Assembly (NCBI RefSeq): GCF_003860405.1
Contig: NZ_CP034170.1
Location: 2,170,001-2,234,000, forward strand
Direction of reading: 5' to 3'
From: Nakamurella antarctica
GTDB taxonomy: Bacteria; Actinomycetota; Actinomycetes; Mycobacteriales; Nakamurellaceae
Length of the DNA stretch: 64,000 bases
A model generated the notes under the pieces. It was not told the origin of the DNA. It made no database searches and saw only the letters and a list, made by a program, of their open reading frames with translations. Position 1 is the first letter of the stretch; each line of letters starts with the position of its first letter. Made by a program: the position numbers and the translations under genes. Below, one piece after another: positions 18,654-28,772 of this stretch.

Positions 18654-19877
18654 ATGTCGCAGGCCATCGACCATATTCAGTCCGAAGTTCGCGAACTCAT
18701 CAGGCGGCGTGGATTCGACCCCGTCATCAACCCCAGGTCCGCCCGCGAGCTCATCGACGAAGTGATGAACCACTACGAGGAACGCGCGAGCACGTCTTCA
18801 CTTCCACCGCTCCTCAACCGGCCCGAACTCGCCCGCTCCGTCTTCGACTCAGTGGCCGGATTCGGCCCCCTCCAACGGTTTCTGGACGACCCTGAGGTAG
18901 AAGAGATCTGGGTGAATCAACCCGGGCAGGTCTTTGTCGCCCGCAACGGGCTGTCCGAGCTGACCACCACGATGCTCGCGGCAGGCGAAATCGGCGACCT
19001 TGTCGAACGCATGTTGAAACCCTCCGGTCGACGTCTCGACGTGTCGTCGCCGTTCGTTGACGCGCTGCTACCCGACGGCAGCCGGCTGCACGCTGTTATT
19101 CCCGACATCACTCGCACTCATTTGTCTCTTAACATCCGCAAGTTCGTCGTTTCGGCACATTCCCTCGACGAACTGGTGATGCGCGGTTCCGTCACGGCAC
19201 ACGCAGCGAGATTCCTCGAAGCAGCCATCACCGCTGGCTTGAACGTCATCGTGGCCGGAGGTACCCAAGCCGGAAAGACGACGATGCTCAACGCCCTCAT
19301 CAATTCGATACCGGCCACCGAACGCGTCATCACCTGCGAAGAAGTGTTCGAACTCAAGCCCCGGCTGCCTGACGTCGTGGCAATGCAGACCCGCCAGCCG
19401 AACTTGGAGGGCAACGGAGAGATTCGCCTGCGACGCTTGATCAAGGAGGCGCTTCGGATGCGGCCGTCGAGGATTATCGTCGGAGAAGTACGCCAAGAAG
19501 AGTGCCTGGACCTGCTTATCGCGCTAAACTCTGGCCTCCCCGGGATGTGCAGCGTCCACGCGAACTCCGCCCGCGAGGCCGTCATCAAACTCTGTACCCT
19601 GCCCCTATTAGCAGGGGAAAACGTGACTGCCGCGTTCGTGGTACCGACGGTGGCCGCGTCGGTAGACCTCATCGTTCAAGTAGGGATGGACCACACAGGG
19701 TCGCGCACGGTCCGTGAGATCGTCGCGCTACCAGGCAGGGTCGAAAATGGAGTCGTCGAGACTGCTGACATCTTCACCACCCGCGATGGCGTACTGGTCC
19801 GAGCTGACGGCTACCCGCCGCACTTCGATCGGTTCCAGCGGCACGGGATCGATCTCGCGGGGCTTCTGGCTGATTAA
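18654..19877 (+). CDS. Tad/Flp pilus assembly ATPase (CpaF/TadA family)
   Basis: This is the secretion ATPase that powers assembly of Flp pili, homologous to M. tuberculosis Rv3659c. The 407-residue product has an N-terminal domain, Walker A GGTQAGKTTM near residue 205, the Asp-box region and Walker B RPSRIIVGEVRQEE, followed by the His-containing LPGMCSVHANS. A GGGGGG stretch lies just before the ATG. The natural partners tadB and tadC are not downstream. They lie 27 kb away on the opposite strand, so this gene is cut off from its operon. Confidence 0.92.
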   Translation: MSQAIDHIQSEVRELIRRRGFDPVINPRSARELIDEVMNHYEERASTSSLPPLLNRPELARSVFDSVAGFGPLQRFLDDPEVEEIWVNQPGQVFVARNGLSELTTTMLAAGEIGDLVERMLKPSGRRLDVSSPFVDALLPDGSRLHAVIPDITRTHLSLNIRKFVVSAHSLDELVMRGSVTAHAARFLEAAITAGLNVIVAGGTQAGKTTMLNALINSIPATERVITCEEVFELKPRLPDVVAMQTRQPNLEGNGEIRLRRLIKEALRMRPSRIIVGEVRQEECLDLLIALNSGLPGMCSVHANSAREAVIKLCTLPLLAGENVTAAFVVPTVAASVDLIVQVGMDHTGSRTVREIVALPGRVENGVVETADIFTTRDGVLVRADGYPPHFDRFQRHGIDLAGLLAD

Positions 19878-20048
19878 CAAGGGCGTCATCCTCGCCCGTG
19901 CGGCCATCCAACACACTGCGGAACCGCATGGCGTTTCACATCTTCTGCACATCCCACGGCTTTACGTTTCAATTTCCCAGCAAATGTTGAAGGTCGAAGA
20001 ACACGCCGATATGACGTGTGCGCGCCCCTGCAGAGAGAAAGTGGCTGT

Positions 20049-21650
20049 ATGTCTCATCCGCTCAGCTGGTCGTTATTTTCTGGACCGCTTCCTATTCTTC
20101 TGTGGATCACGGCCGCGTTAGCTCTCATTTTCTTGGGACGCCTCGTGACTAAGCGCTTACCTCGGCGCCTTATGCTGACTGTCTCTGTAGTCGCTCTTCT
20201 TGGCACGGCCACTGCTGTGGCGCTCTTGGCGTGGATTGTGGACGATGTGTGGCGGCCCTTTCCGGAGGCCTTACCGATAGAGGTACTCGGCTGGCTGGGC
20301 GTGGCAATTCTGGGAATTGGTCTCGGAATCGCCGCGATCTGGAAAACAGCAAGGCGGTGCGCGGGGACGCACCAGCTAATCGAACAGCCTCGGCGACTGC
20401 ACGGTAGAGCGAAGAGGTCGGTGGCCCGCAGAGAAGCGGCGTGGCAGATCCCGATGGCTATCCTGGCCGCTGTCGCCATGGTTCTGGCTGGTCTCAACCA
20501 AGTCAATCGGTTCTACGGTTACTACCCCACCACCGAAGCGGCCCTGGGGCTGGCTTTGCCCCAGGAAGCACCCCTTCCCCCTTTTATCCCTGGCACTGTG
20601 GCTTCGAGCACACAGTCCACGCCCGCTATGTCGCCCTCGCAGGCGGATGGAACGGCGACATCAGCGAACGGCTCCCCTGCCGCGGGACCTCGCTCGTCAA
20701 CGCCGTCTACGGTGACCACATCTGCACCAACTCCCCCGCCGAACGCGCCTTCTGCCGAGGTGACACCGCCGCCAGCGCCGCCCACTCCAGCGACCTGGGT
20801 GCCCCCCGTTGACCTCCCCAAAGCTGGCACTCTCACCCAAGTTGACATCCCCGGCACAACTTCTGGTTTCGCCGCACGTCAAGGATGGGTGTATCTGCCG
20901 CCGGCTTATCTGACCGCAAATCGTCCCCTGCTTCCGGTGCTGATGCTCATACCCGGGCAACCGGGTGACCCTCGGGATTGGCTGAATGGGGGGCAGGCTG
21001 CGGCCACCATGGACGCCTACGCTGCAGCGCATAAGGGGCTTGCGCCGATTGTGGTGATGCCGGATCCGCTTGGGTCAACCACCGCGAATCCGCTGTGCGC
21101 GGACACCGCATTCGGTAAGTCCGACACGTATTTAACTCAAGATGTTCCCGCTTGGATTTCCCAACATATCCAGGCCAACCCCGACACATCCCTCTGGGCG
21201 GTGGGTGGGTTTTCCTTCGGTGGAACCTGTTCGGTGCAATTAGCGGCAGCCCACCCGAAGCTGTTCCCGACGTTCTTGGATATTTCTGGCCAAGATGCAC
21301 CGACGCTCGGCACGAAGAAAGAAACGATCGACAAGGCTTTTGCTGGCGACGTCGAGGCATATGCCAAGGTGAACCCGATCGACCTGTTCGATAAAGCTGC
21401 CGCTTCGCTGGCGACGTCCCCCTACATCGGCATGGTCGGATTGATGGGGATTGGCGAGGCAGATCATACCTACGGACCTGAGCTGCGAAAGGTACGGGCT
21501 GCCGCTGAGAGCGCGGGGGTGAAGGTCGCGACGCTCCAAGTTGCGGGTGCTCACGACTGGTATGTGGCATCCGCGGCCCTCAGCCAAGCAATGCCGTGGC
21601 TCGGCGGCAGGATGGGTCTTACCGGACCCGTGCCGTTGCCTGCCACCTGA
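20049..21650 (+). CDS. Membrane-anchored esterase (antigen-85/esterase D type alpha/beta hydrolase)
   Basis: The 533-residue protein starts with three or four membrane helices (about residues 10-110 and one near 140-160). A Pro/Ser/Thr-rich linker (about 185-255) follows, then an extracytoplasmic alpha/beta hydrolase domain. The nucleophile elbow is GGFSFGG. A late histidine is in GAHDWYV, and the acid is probably in the GIGEADHTYG stretch. The fold is that of PF00756, which includes mycolyltransferases and esterases. The ATG at 20049 has AGAGAAAG 7 nt upstream and is preferred to the frame opening at 20016. The substrate is unknown. Confidence 0.82.
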   Translation: MSHPLSWSLFSGPLPILLWITAALALIFLGRLVTKRLPRRLMLTVSVVALLGTATAVALLAWIVDDVWRPFPEALPIEVLGWLGVAILGIGLGIAAIWKTARRCAGTHQLIEQPRRLHGRAKRSVARREAAWQIPMAILAAVAMVLAGLNQVNRFYGYYPTTEAALGLALPQEAPLPPFIPGTVASSTQSTPAMSPSQADGTATSANGSPAAGPRSSTPSTVTTSAPTPPPNAPSAEVTPPPAPPTPATWVPPVDLPKAGTLTQVDIPGTTSGFAARQGWVYLPPAYLTANRPLLPVLMLIPGQPGDPRDWLNGGQAAATMDAYAAAHKGLAPIVVMPDPLGSTTANPLCADTAFGKSDTYLTQDVPAWISQHIQANPDTSLWAVGGFSFGGTCSVQLAAAHPKLFPTFLDISGQDAPTLGTKKETIDKAFAGDVEAYAKVNPIDLFDKAAASLATSPYIGMVGLMGIGEADHTYGPELRKVRAAAESAGVKVATLQVAGAHDWYVASAALSQAMPWLGGRMGLTGPVPLPAT

Positions 21651-21890
21651 GGACAAACAGCGCGGGAGGATCACGCCAACTCTTTACCGGCTGCTCTCCT
21701 GTACCGTCGGACTCTGCACTTGCCGACGGCCCGGCCGTCTGTGCCTATCGGCACACACCACTCCGACCAGCATGAAGAATGCGATCGACATGAGCTCGAT
21801 TCACGTCACCGTCAGCGAGATTTACAGGTTCGCGGGGGTATCGGAGCGACTGCGCTCAGCTGACTGCAATGCGTGTGGGTACGCGCGGGC

Positions 21891-23321
21891 ATGGAATCGA
21901 AAATGACCATTCGATCCTCTCTTGCCGGCTTCGAACTCGCGACCCGTCCAGTGCACCCGGGAACGAAGGCGGCTCTTGCCCGCCGGTGGGCCGAACTCCC
22001 CGCCGGGGCCCGCACCAAATCGCAGACGTTGGGCCAGCATGCAGTCGGATGCGAAGGCACCCACGGAGTTTTCCCGAAATGCAACCTTGCCTGTACTCCG
22101 TGCTACCACTCTCGAGATGCTAACCAGGTGGCTGTAGACGGTGATCACACCCGCACAGCGGTGGCCGAACAAATGGCGCTGCTCCAACAGATCCGCGGGC
22201 CACGGGCCCATGCACAGTTGATCGGGGGCGAGGTCACACTCCTGCCGCCAGATGACCATGCCGCTACTTTGCGCACCATGCGGGACGCTGGCCGCGAACC
22301 GATGAGCATGACCCACGGGGATTTCGATTACGACTATCTCGAGGCTGTCGCGCTCGGCTCAGATGGCAAGCGCCGACTCGACCGAATGTCGTTCGCCGGT
22401 CACTTCGACATGTTCATGTTTGGACGGCGGGGTATCGCTCGGCCAGCCGACGAAGCCGCACTCACCCCCTACCGTCAAAAATTTGTCGACATGTTCCAAC
22501 GTCTTGAAACTGACCACGGGGTGCGGCACTTTCTGGCGCACAACATGACGGTGACGCCCCGCAATCTCGACCAGATTGCCGGGGTCGTTCAAACCTGCCA
22601 CGCGATGGGCTTTGGGTTGTTCTCGTTTCAACCCGCGGCCTTCGTCGGCGACGACCGACGATGGCACGACGGATACCGCGCCATTTCCGATGACGACGTG
22701 TGGGCAGAAATAGAGCGCGGCGCGGGCACTCGGCTGCCTTTCAAGCCGTTGCAGAACGGCGACGAACGCTGCAACCGGACCGCGTACGGCTTTTACGTTG
22801 GCCCGCAATGGTTCTCGATCCTTGACGAGAACATTCCGGCTGATCTGCGGTTGCGAGATGCCTTCATGTCTTACCTCGGCGGGGTCAACTTTTCTGGCAC
22901 GCCTGCGCCATTGTTGATCGTCAAGGTGCTCAGGAGTGTGGCCCGACACCCGTCCCTGGTGACCAAATTCGGCGGCTGGTTGATCCGAAAGGCTCGTGAT
23001 GTCAGGAGCGATGTGGGGTTAAAGATGATTCTTACCAACAAAATTCGTCCCGTCACTTTCGTCATGCACTCTTTCATGGATGCCAAAGACGTAGCACCGG
23101 CGTGGGCTGCGATGCAGCGGGGTGAACAGCTCACTGACCCCACACTGCGGGCAACGCAGGAGCGTCTTCAGGCCTGTAGTTACGCGATGGCCCACCCGGA
23201 GACTGGCGAACTGGTGCCCGCGTGTGTGCAGCACGGAGTCCTGGACCCGGGTGAAAATGTGGCGCTGCGAGCGCTTTTGCCGCTCGCCCCGGTTACAAGC
23301 AACCGAATTAAGCATGCTTGA
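21891..23321 (+). CDS. Radical SAM protein of unknown function
   Basis: The motif PKCNLACTPCYHS (C64, C68, C71 counting from the ATG at 21891) is a CxxxCxxC radical SAM cluster site. It is preceded by an extra Cys in GCEGTHG. LIGGEVTLLP supplies the GGE-type SAM-binding motif. The remaining 300 residues hold several Cys (DERCNRT, LQACSYAM, VPACVQHG) that could bind more metal. At about 477 residues it is not one of the well-known enzymes I can name. Starts at 21873 (GTG) and 21903 (ATG) are also possible. It overlaps the CDP-alcohol transferase gene by 8 nt and heads a seven-gene operon. Confidence 0.85.
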   Translation: MESKMTIRSSLAGFELATRPVHPGTKAALARRWAELPAGARTKSQTLGQHAVGCEGTHGVFPKCNLACTPCYHSRDANQVAVDGDHTRTAVAEQMALLQQIRGPRAHAQLIGGEVTLLPPDDHAATLRTMRDAGREPMSMTHGDFDYDYLEAVALGSDGKRRLDRMSFAGHFDMFMFGRRGIARPADEAALTPYRQKFVDMFQRLETDHGVRHFLAHNMTVTPRNLDQIAGVVQTCHAMGFGLFSFQPAAFVGDDRRWHDGYRAISDDDVWAEIERGAGTRLPFKPLQNGDERCNRTAYGFYVGPQWFSILDENIPADLRLRDAFMSYLGGVNFSGTPAPLLIVKVLRSVARHPSLVTKFGGWLIRKARDVRSDVGLKMILTNKIRPVTFVMHSFMDAKDVAPAWAAMQRGEQLTDPTLRATQERLQACSYAMAHPETGELVPACVQHGVLDPGENVALRALLPLAPVTSNRIKHA

Positions 23322-23934
23322 CCGACGCGCGCGAGCTCTTCTTACCCCCTCCCTGGACGCCGCTGCCGCAAGGCTTGCCGCCCTGGGGGTTCCCGCCTTG
23401 GCCCTTACCGGGGTGGGTTGGCTGCTGGGGGTAGGTGCCTGCGTGGCCGCTGCATTCGGCGGGTGGCTCCTTGCGCTCGCTCTGTGGCTGGCCAACCGTC
23501 TATGTGACGGGTTGGACGGACCGGTGGCCAGGCGGCGCGGAAGTACCGACCTCGGCGGGTTTCTCGATCTCTTAGCCGACTTCAGCATCTACGCCGGTTT
23601 CGTCCTGGCCGTTGGCATCGCGGCGCCGGACGCCCGGGTCGCCTGCCTGGCGCTGTTGGTGTCCTACTACCTGTCCGGAACGGCCTTTTTGGCGTTGTCC
23701 TCCCTCCAGGAGAAGCGCAAAGCAATCGCCCCCGACAACAGGTCACTCCAATTTGTTGGTGGATTGGCCGAAGGCACCGAGACTGTGATCGTCTACTGCG
23801 TGTTCTGCCTTTTCCCCGGCCACGCCCAGGTCATCGCCTGGGTGTTTGCTGCAGCTGTACTCATCACCGCACTCCAGCGAGTTCGATTTGCCGTCCTCAC
23901 CCTTCACACCCCTTCCTCACCGCGGAGAACATGA
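23314..23934 (+). CDS. CDP-alcohol phosphatidyltransferase (YnjF-like)
   Basis: The CDP-alcohol phosphotransferase motif (D-G-x2-A-R-x8-G-x3-D-x3-D) is present as DGPVARRRGSTDLGGFLDLLAD. The 206-residue protein is otherwise a bundle of about six membrane helices. Such enzymes move a phosphatidyl or similar group from CDP-linked donors to an alcohol. The start at 23314 overlaps the radical SAM stop, and the stop overlaps the next gene by 4 nt (ATGA), so translation is coupled. E. coli ynjF lies with ynjBCD in the same way. Confidence 0.85.
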   Translation: MLDRRARALLTPSLDAAAARLAALGVPALALTGVGWLLGVGACVAAAFGGWLLALALWLANRLCDGLDGPVARRRGSTDLGGFLDLLADFSIYAGFVLAVGIAAPDARVACLALLVSYYLSGTAFLALSSLQEKRKAIAPDNRSLQFVGGLAEGTETVIVYCVFCLFPGHAQVIAWVFAAAVLITALQRVRFAVLTLHTPSSPRRT

Positions 23935-25211
23935 CCTTGCGCATCACAACGACCTTCCCGAAGCCCTCCACCTTCGTGTGGCGCGCCGCAGTAGCTATCG
24001 CTGCGACGGTTCTCGCAGGATGCAGCTCGGGCGCCGCCGGCAACCCGTCAGCCAGCAATCCATCATCTCCGAGCGCCGCTGCAGGCTGGGATGCCGTACT
24101 CGCCCAGGCTCGGGGGCAGACCGTCAACTGGTACATGTACGGCGGCGATGACGTGCTCAATGGTTTTATCTCGGGGTTCCTCACCACAGCTCTCGCCGTC
24201 GACGGCGTCACACTCAACCAGGTGAAGATCACAGACACCAAAGACGCGGTAAACAAGGTGTTGGGTGAGCTGCAGGCGGGCCGAACTGCCGATGGTTCGG
24301 TGGATGCGATTTGGGTGAACGGCGTGAACTTCGCTACGGGCGTGCAAGCAAACATGTGGGACTGCGGATGGACCCCCACCCTGCCGAACGCTCGGTATGT
24401 CAATTTCGACGACCCTGCCGTCGCCAACGACTTCGGTACCCCTGTTAACGGGTGCGAAGCCGTGTGGCAGCAAGCCAACTCGGCACTGGTCTATGACAGC
24501 TCTGCGTTAGGCGCCAGTGACGTCGCTTCGGTGACCTCGCTCCTGTCCTGGGCGGCGGCGCATCCAGGCCGTTTCACCTACCCGGCGCTGCCTGACTTCA
24601 CCGGATCAATGGCGGTCCGCACCATCCTTTACGACCAGCTCGGCGGGCCTGCTGCCTTGGCCGGATCGTTCAACGAGCAGGCCTATTCCTCGGCCACCCA
24701 GAAGCTGTGGCCCACCCTGAATCAGATCGAGCCGTCCCTGTGGCGCGGCGGGTCCACCTATCCGCAAGATCAAGCAGCAGTCGAAAAACTATACGCAGCA
24801 GGGGAAATCAGCGCATTCTTCACCTACGGGCCGGGCGCGACGGGAGCGCAGGTAGCGGACGGCGTATTCCCCGCATCGACACGGACTGCCGTTCTCTCGG
24901 GCGGCAACATTGCTAACCGCAGCTTCCTCGCAGTGCCCGTCAATGCCGCACATCGAGCGGCAGCTTTGGTACTTGCCAACACGCTCCAGGCCCCAGCAAC
25001 CCAACTCGAGTTGCTCCGTGCCACTGGGACTAACCCCGGAATCGACTTGGCAAAGCTTGACGCAACAGATCGGGCAGCGTTCGCTAGCGTTCCAACGCCC
25101 GCATCCGTACTTCCAGTGCAAGAGCTGACCAAGAACACCCAGCCCGAACTGGCCGCACAGTATATCGCGCGGATCGAAAAGGATTGGGCCGTTGAAGTTT
25201 TGCAGAAGTAG
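23931..25211 (+). CDS. ABC transporter substrate-binding lipoprotein (YnjB-like)
   Basis: The signal peptide ends with lipobox LAGC (Cys31), then a Ser/Gly/Ala linker. The mature part matches the YnjB family: VNWYMYGGDDVLNGFI, DGSVDAIWVNGVNF, LPNARYVNFDD, GRFTYPALPDFTGS, and a YPQDQAAVEKLYAAGE stretch. E. coli YnjB and its transporter have no established substrate. It sits at the head of the transporter genes, coupled to the CDP-alcohol transferase gene. Confidence 0.88.
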   Translation: MTLRITTTFPKPSTFVWRAAVAIAATVLAGCSSGAAGNPSASNPSSPSAAAGWDAVLAQARGQTVNWYMYGGDDVLNGFISGFLTTALAVDGVTLNQVKITDTKDAVNKVLGELQAGRTADGSVDAIWVNGVNFATGVQANMWDCGWTPTLPNARYVNFDDPAVANDFGTPVNGCEAVWQQANSALVYDSSALGASDVASVTSLLSWAAAHPGRFTYPALPDFTGSMAVRTILYDQLGGPAALAGSFNEQAYSSATQKLWPTLNQIEPSLWRGGSTYPQDQAAVEKLYAAGEISAFFTYGPGATGAQVADGVFPASTRTAVLSGGNIANRSFLAVPVNAAHRAAALVLANTLQAPATQLELLRATGTNPGIDLAKLDATDRAAFASVPTPASVLPVQELTKNTQPELAAQYIARIEKDWAVEVLQK

Positions 25212-25220
25212 CGTGATCCA

Positions 25221-26102
25221 GTGAAGGTAGCGGCGCTGTCGCGGCGCACTCTCACCCTCAGCGCGCTGTTAGCTCCGGCGGCCCTCGTGGTGCTGGTCTT
25301 TTTTGGATCTGGCGTTATCCAAGCGCTCGCCCAGAGCTTCGGCTATCAACCCCTTCTCACCGGTTGGCGGTGGTCGACTGCGGCGTATCAGGACTTGTTT
25401 TCCGACCCGACCGTACAAGCCTCGGTGTGGTTGACCCTGCGGGTTGCAGTAATTCCCACCCTTTTATCAGCAGTACTGGGGATAGGTGCTGCGTTACTCA
25501 TCCGTCGGTTAGGTCGAGGCAAACGATGGATAGCAGCGGTCTTCTCGGCCAACCTGGCGGTTCCGCACTTGGTTGGAGCTCTCTGCATGACGTTGTTGCT
25601 CGCCCAATCCGGACTCGCATCCCGGGTCGGGTTTGCCTTGGGACTGTCCTCCAGCCCCGCGGATTTCCCTGCACTGACCCAGGACGGTTTTGGGGTGGCA
25701 ATCATGGCGGAATACGTCTGGAAAGAAACACCCTTCCTCGCTGTGATCGCGCTGGCTGCGTTGGGGCGCGGGGTGACCGAATTGGAGGACGCCGCGCGGG
25801 CCCTCGGAGCAGGGCCGTGGCAGCGGTTCCGTAGCGTGACGCTGCCCATCATCGCTGGCCCGGTTGCCGCAGGCTCGGTGTTGGTGTTCGCCTTTGCCGC
25901 CGGTTCCTACGAGGTGCCATATCTGCTGGGCCAGCCATACCCAGCGACGCTGCCCGTGGTCGCGTTACAGAAGTTTCAGGACAGCGACCTCACCTCACGG
26001 CCGCTGGCAATGGCGGTATCAGTGCTCATTGTGGGATTCAGTGTGGCTCTTGTCGCTGGATACCTGTTTCTTGCCGGACGAGCGAGCAGGCGAACCCTGT
26101 GA
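25221..26102 (+). CDS. ABC transporter permease (YnjC-like, first half)
   Basis: A 293-residue inner-membrane permease with about six helices. The cytoplasmic coupling (EAA-type) loop reads LEDAARALGAGPWQRFRSVTLPI near residue 195. In E. coli YnjC the two permease domains are fused in one protein. Here they are encoded by two adjacent genes with a 4-nt overlap. Confidence 0.88.
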   Translation: MKVAALSRRTLTLSALLAPAALVVLVFFGSGVIQALAQSFGYQPLLTGWRWSTAAYQDLFSDPTVQASVWLTLRVAVIPTLLSAVLGIGAALLIRRLGRGKRWIAAVFSANLAVPHLVGALCMTLLLAQSGLASRVGFALGLSSSPADFPALTQDGFGVAIMAEYVWKETPFLAVIALAALGRGVTELEDAARALGAGPWQRFRSVTLPIIAGPVAAGSVLVFAFAAGSYEVPYLLGQPYPATLPVVALQKFQDSDLTSRPLAMAVSVLIVGFSVALVAGYLFLAGRASRRTL

Positions 26103-26947
26103 ACACCCCCACGCCTCCGCCCCTTGACTCTCGCGCTCGCCGGGGCCGGAGCGCCGCAGTTGGCGGCGGTGCGGCGGTGCTCGTGGTGTTCGCGTTACTC
26201 CCGATCCTCGCGCTACTGATCTGGGCAGTTGCTGGTCAGTGGCGCTATCCGGATCTGTTGCCCCGGTCGTTGAGCATGCGGGCTCTTGAGCGGCTTTTCG
26301 ATCCGCGGCAGCAGATCATCACCGGACTGCTGACGTCGCTAGGGGTGGCCGCCGCGGTCACCATTCTCGCCTGCGGGATCGGCTATCCGGCTGGCCGAGC
26401 ACTCGGCCTTTACCGGTTCCGCGGGAGGCGCTTGGTGCAGTTTTTTCTGCTTGCACCGGTGATTGTGCCTGGAGTGGCAGTGACTTTGGGAATCCAGGTG
26501 TTTTTTATCCGGTTCAACCTTGCCGATACCGTGGTGGGAGTAATCGCAGTCCAACTCATGCCCACGGTGCCATACGCGGCCACCGTGTTAGCGGGTGCAT
26601 TTGCGAATTTCGACCCGGACTACGAACGACAAGCCCGCGCCCTCGGCGCCCGGCCGTGGCGAACATTTCTGCACGTCACCTTCCCTATTTTGCGGCCGGC
26701 GCTCATTCTGGCAGCAGTGTTTACCTCCCTCATCTCCTGGAGCGAATACATTTTGACCTTTCTCATCGGCGGCGGCCAGGTGAAAACTCTGCCACTGCTG
26801 TTGTTTTCAGCTCTGAGCACCTCAGATACCAGCAGCGCGGCCGCACTGGCCGTGCTGCTGGCGCTGCCCCCGCTGCTACTGGTGGCCGTTACCTCTCGCT
26901 GTGTGCGCAGCGGTTCGGTCGCAGCAATTGGATTTGCTCGACTATGA
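26099..26947 (+). CDS. ABC transporter permease (YnjC-like, second half)
   Basis: A 282-residue permease with about six helices. The EAA-type loop reads YERQARALGARPWRTFLHVTFPI near residue 185. The GTG start overlaps the preceding permease stop, and its own stop overlaps the ATPase start (ATGA), so the three genes are translationally coupled. Confidence 0.88.
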   Translation: MNTPTPPPLDSRARRGRSAAVGGGAAVLVVFALLPILALLIWAVAGQWRYPDLLPRSLSMRALERLFDPRQQIITGLLTSLGVAAAVTILACGIGYPAGRALGLYRFRGRRLVQFFLLAPVIVPGVAVTLGIQVFFIRFNLADTVVGVIAVQLMPTVPYAATVLAGAFANFDPDYERQARALGARPWRTFLHVTFPILRPALILAAVFTSLISWSEYILTFLIGGGQVKTLPLLLFSALSTSDTSSAAALAVLLALPPLLLVAVTSRCVRSGSVAAIGFARL

Positions 26948-28046
26948 CAACGAACTTTGAAAAAAACCCGCCGCCATTGCGCCACCACGGTGCGCCGAGA
27001 GTCGACATCGTCGGTGTCAGCAAAGCTTTCGCTGCGGTCCCAGCCGTCGTCGACCTCGACCTGCATTTGGTGGCCGGGTCGCTGACTGCGCTGCTGGGTC
27101 CCTCCGGATGCGGCAAGAGCACCACTTTGGCCATGATTGGCGGACTGACGAGTCCGGACTGCGGGGAGATTTTCGTCGATTCCTACCCCGTTACGAGAAT
27201 GCCCGCGGAGGACCGACCGACCGGGTTGGTGTTCCAAAAGCCTTTGCTCTTCCCACATCTGACTATGGAGCAGAACGTCGCCTTCGGCCTGCGGATGCGT
27301 GGACTGCCCCGTACCCTGATCCGCCACCGGGTCGGTGAGATGATGGAAAGAGTGCAGCTTGCCGGTCTCGGAAAACGGCGGGTGGGGGAGCTATCTGGCG
27401 GCCAAGAGCAGCGCGTCGCGCTTGCCCGCGCTTTGGTGCTGCAGCCCCCTGTCCTGCTGCTGGACGAGCCTTTTTCCGCACTTGACTCCGCACTCCGATC
27501 CCAGATGCGGTTGCTGCTGCGGGACTTGCACGCAGAATCAGAAATGACGACGTTGTTCGTCACCCATGATCAGGCCGAGGCCGTCGAAGTGGCCGACTCC
27601 ATCGCGCTGATGTTGGGCGGAGCACTGCAGGGAATCGGCGCGCCGCAACAGTTCTACCTGAACCCGCCGTCACTGGCTGCCGCGCGTTTCTTCAACGTCA
27701 CCAACGAATTGCCCGGCGCCGTAGCAGGGGGGTGTTCGTCGAGCCGCGGAGCGGTTGGCGATCTCCCGTCACCATGGCCGACGGCGCCGCTGTTGCCGTC
27801 ATCAGACCTGAACGTCTCATGTTGCGCGAGAGCATCGTCGGCAATCGTAGCGCCCCGAATACAGCGTGCTGGGCCGGCACTATCAGTGCCATCAGATTTG
27901 CTGGAAGCCACCTTGCAGTGGAAGTCACGCTGGTCGATGGGGCTACTTTGCAGGTGCACTCCGCCCTCGGCACGCCAGGGGCTCCGGGCCAGGCCGTCAG
28001 CGTCTTTGCCGCCGACGATGCTGCGATCACCGTGGTGGGGCGATGA
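26944..28046 (+). pseudogene. ABC transporter ATP-binding protein (YnjD-like), frameshifted in a G run
   Basis: The N-terminal ATPase is complete: Walker A GPSGCGKST (about residues 52-60), LSGGQEQR signature, Walker B VLLLDEPFSALD and the switch His in FVTHDQ. After FFNVTNELPGAVAGG the frame changes at GGGGGG (27727-27732). In the original frame a low-quality tail runs to 28056. In the next frame a typical C-terminal transporter domain continues (VFVEPRSGW, VAVIRPERLML) to a stop at 28046. That second stop overlaps the next ATG (ATGA), supporting it as the ancestral end. One missing G explains the change. It could be mutation, slippage-based phase variation or a sequencing error. Confidence 0.8.
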
Positions 28047-28759
28047 GCGCGCCTGAACCCGTGGTGGAGCCGTGTGCCGCCGCGCCGATGAGCCGGTCGC
28101 TGCGCTGGCAGTTGATCGGAATAGCTGCGGTTGCCATCATCGTCATCACCGTGACAGTTACCGTTGGATTGCCGGACCTGGCGCAGTTGCGCAACACATT
28201 CGCGCAGTACCCGAGGTGGATAGCGGCGCCTATTTTTGCCGGGGTCTATGCGGTTGCGACATTGTCCCCGCTGCCGAAGACGGTCTTCAGTTTGGCCGCT
28301 GGCGCTCTGTTCGGTCTGCCTCTCGGACTGCTTGCCGTGTGGGTCGGCACCAATCTTGGCGCGGTCGCAGCCTTCGCAATCGGCCGAGCGTTAGGCAAGG
28401 ACGGGTTACACCGCGTACTCGGTAAGCGGGCGAAAACGATGGATAAGTACCTGGAGCGTAAGGGGTTTGCCACTATTTTGGCCGCGCGGCTGATACCGAT
28501 CGTGCCCTTCACCGTTGTTAATTACGCCTCGGGCGCCGCATCAATCGCGTTGCCCGGGTTTGTTGCTGCCACCGCGCTTGGCGTGTTGCCAGCGTCCACC
28601 GCGTACGTCAGCGTCGGCGCTTTTGGCGTCAACCCAAATTCCTGGCAATTTTGGTCCGCAGTGGGTGCGCTGACGGCGTTGACGGTGGCAGGTTGGATTG
28701 CGGTGGTCATGAGGCGCAGGTCCGCCGCACGTCGCGCTGCAGAAGTGACCGAATTGTAG
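28043..28759 (+). CDS. TVP38/TMEM64 (DedA/SNARE-associated superfamily) membrane protein
   Basis: A 238-residue protein with about five to six hydrophobic segments. It has the family pattern YAVATLSPLPKTVFSLAAG, FGLPLGLLAVWVGTNLGA, and RLIPIVPFTVVNYASG. Relatives (E. coli YdjX and YdjZ, yeast Tvp38) are thought to act in membrane lipid handling, but their transport role is not settled. It ends the operon and overlaps the ATPase gene by 4 nt. E. coli ydjXZ lie beside ynjBCD, which supports treating these genes as one system. Confidence 0.88.
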   Translation: MSAPEPVVEPCAAAPMSRSLRWQLIGIAAVAIIVITVTVTVGLPDLAQLRNTFAQYPRWIAAPIFAGVYAVATLSPLPKTVFSLAAGALFGLPLGLLAVWVGTNLGAVAAFAIGRALGKDGLHRVLGKRAKTMDKYLERKGFATILAARLIPIVPFTVVNYASGAASIALPGFVAATALGVLPASTAYVSVGAFGVNPNSWQFWSAVGALTALTVAGWIAVVMRRRSAARRAAEVTEL

Positions 28760-28772
28760 ATGTGACGGCGCT

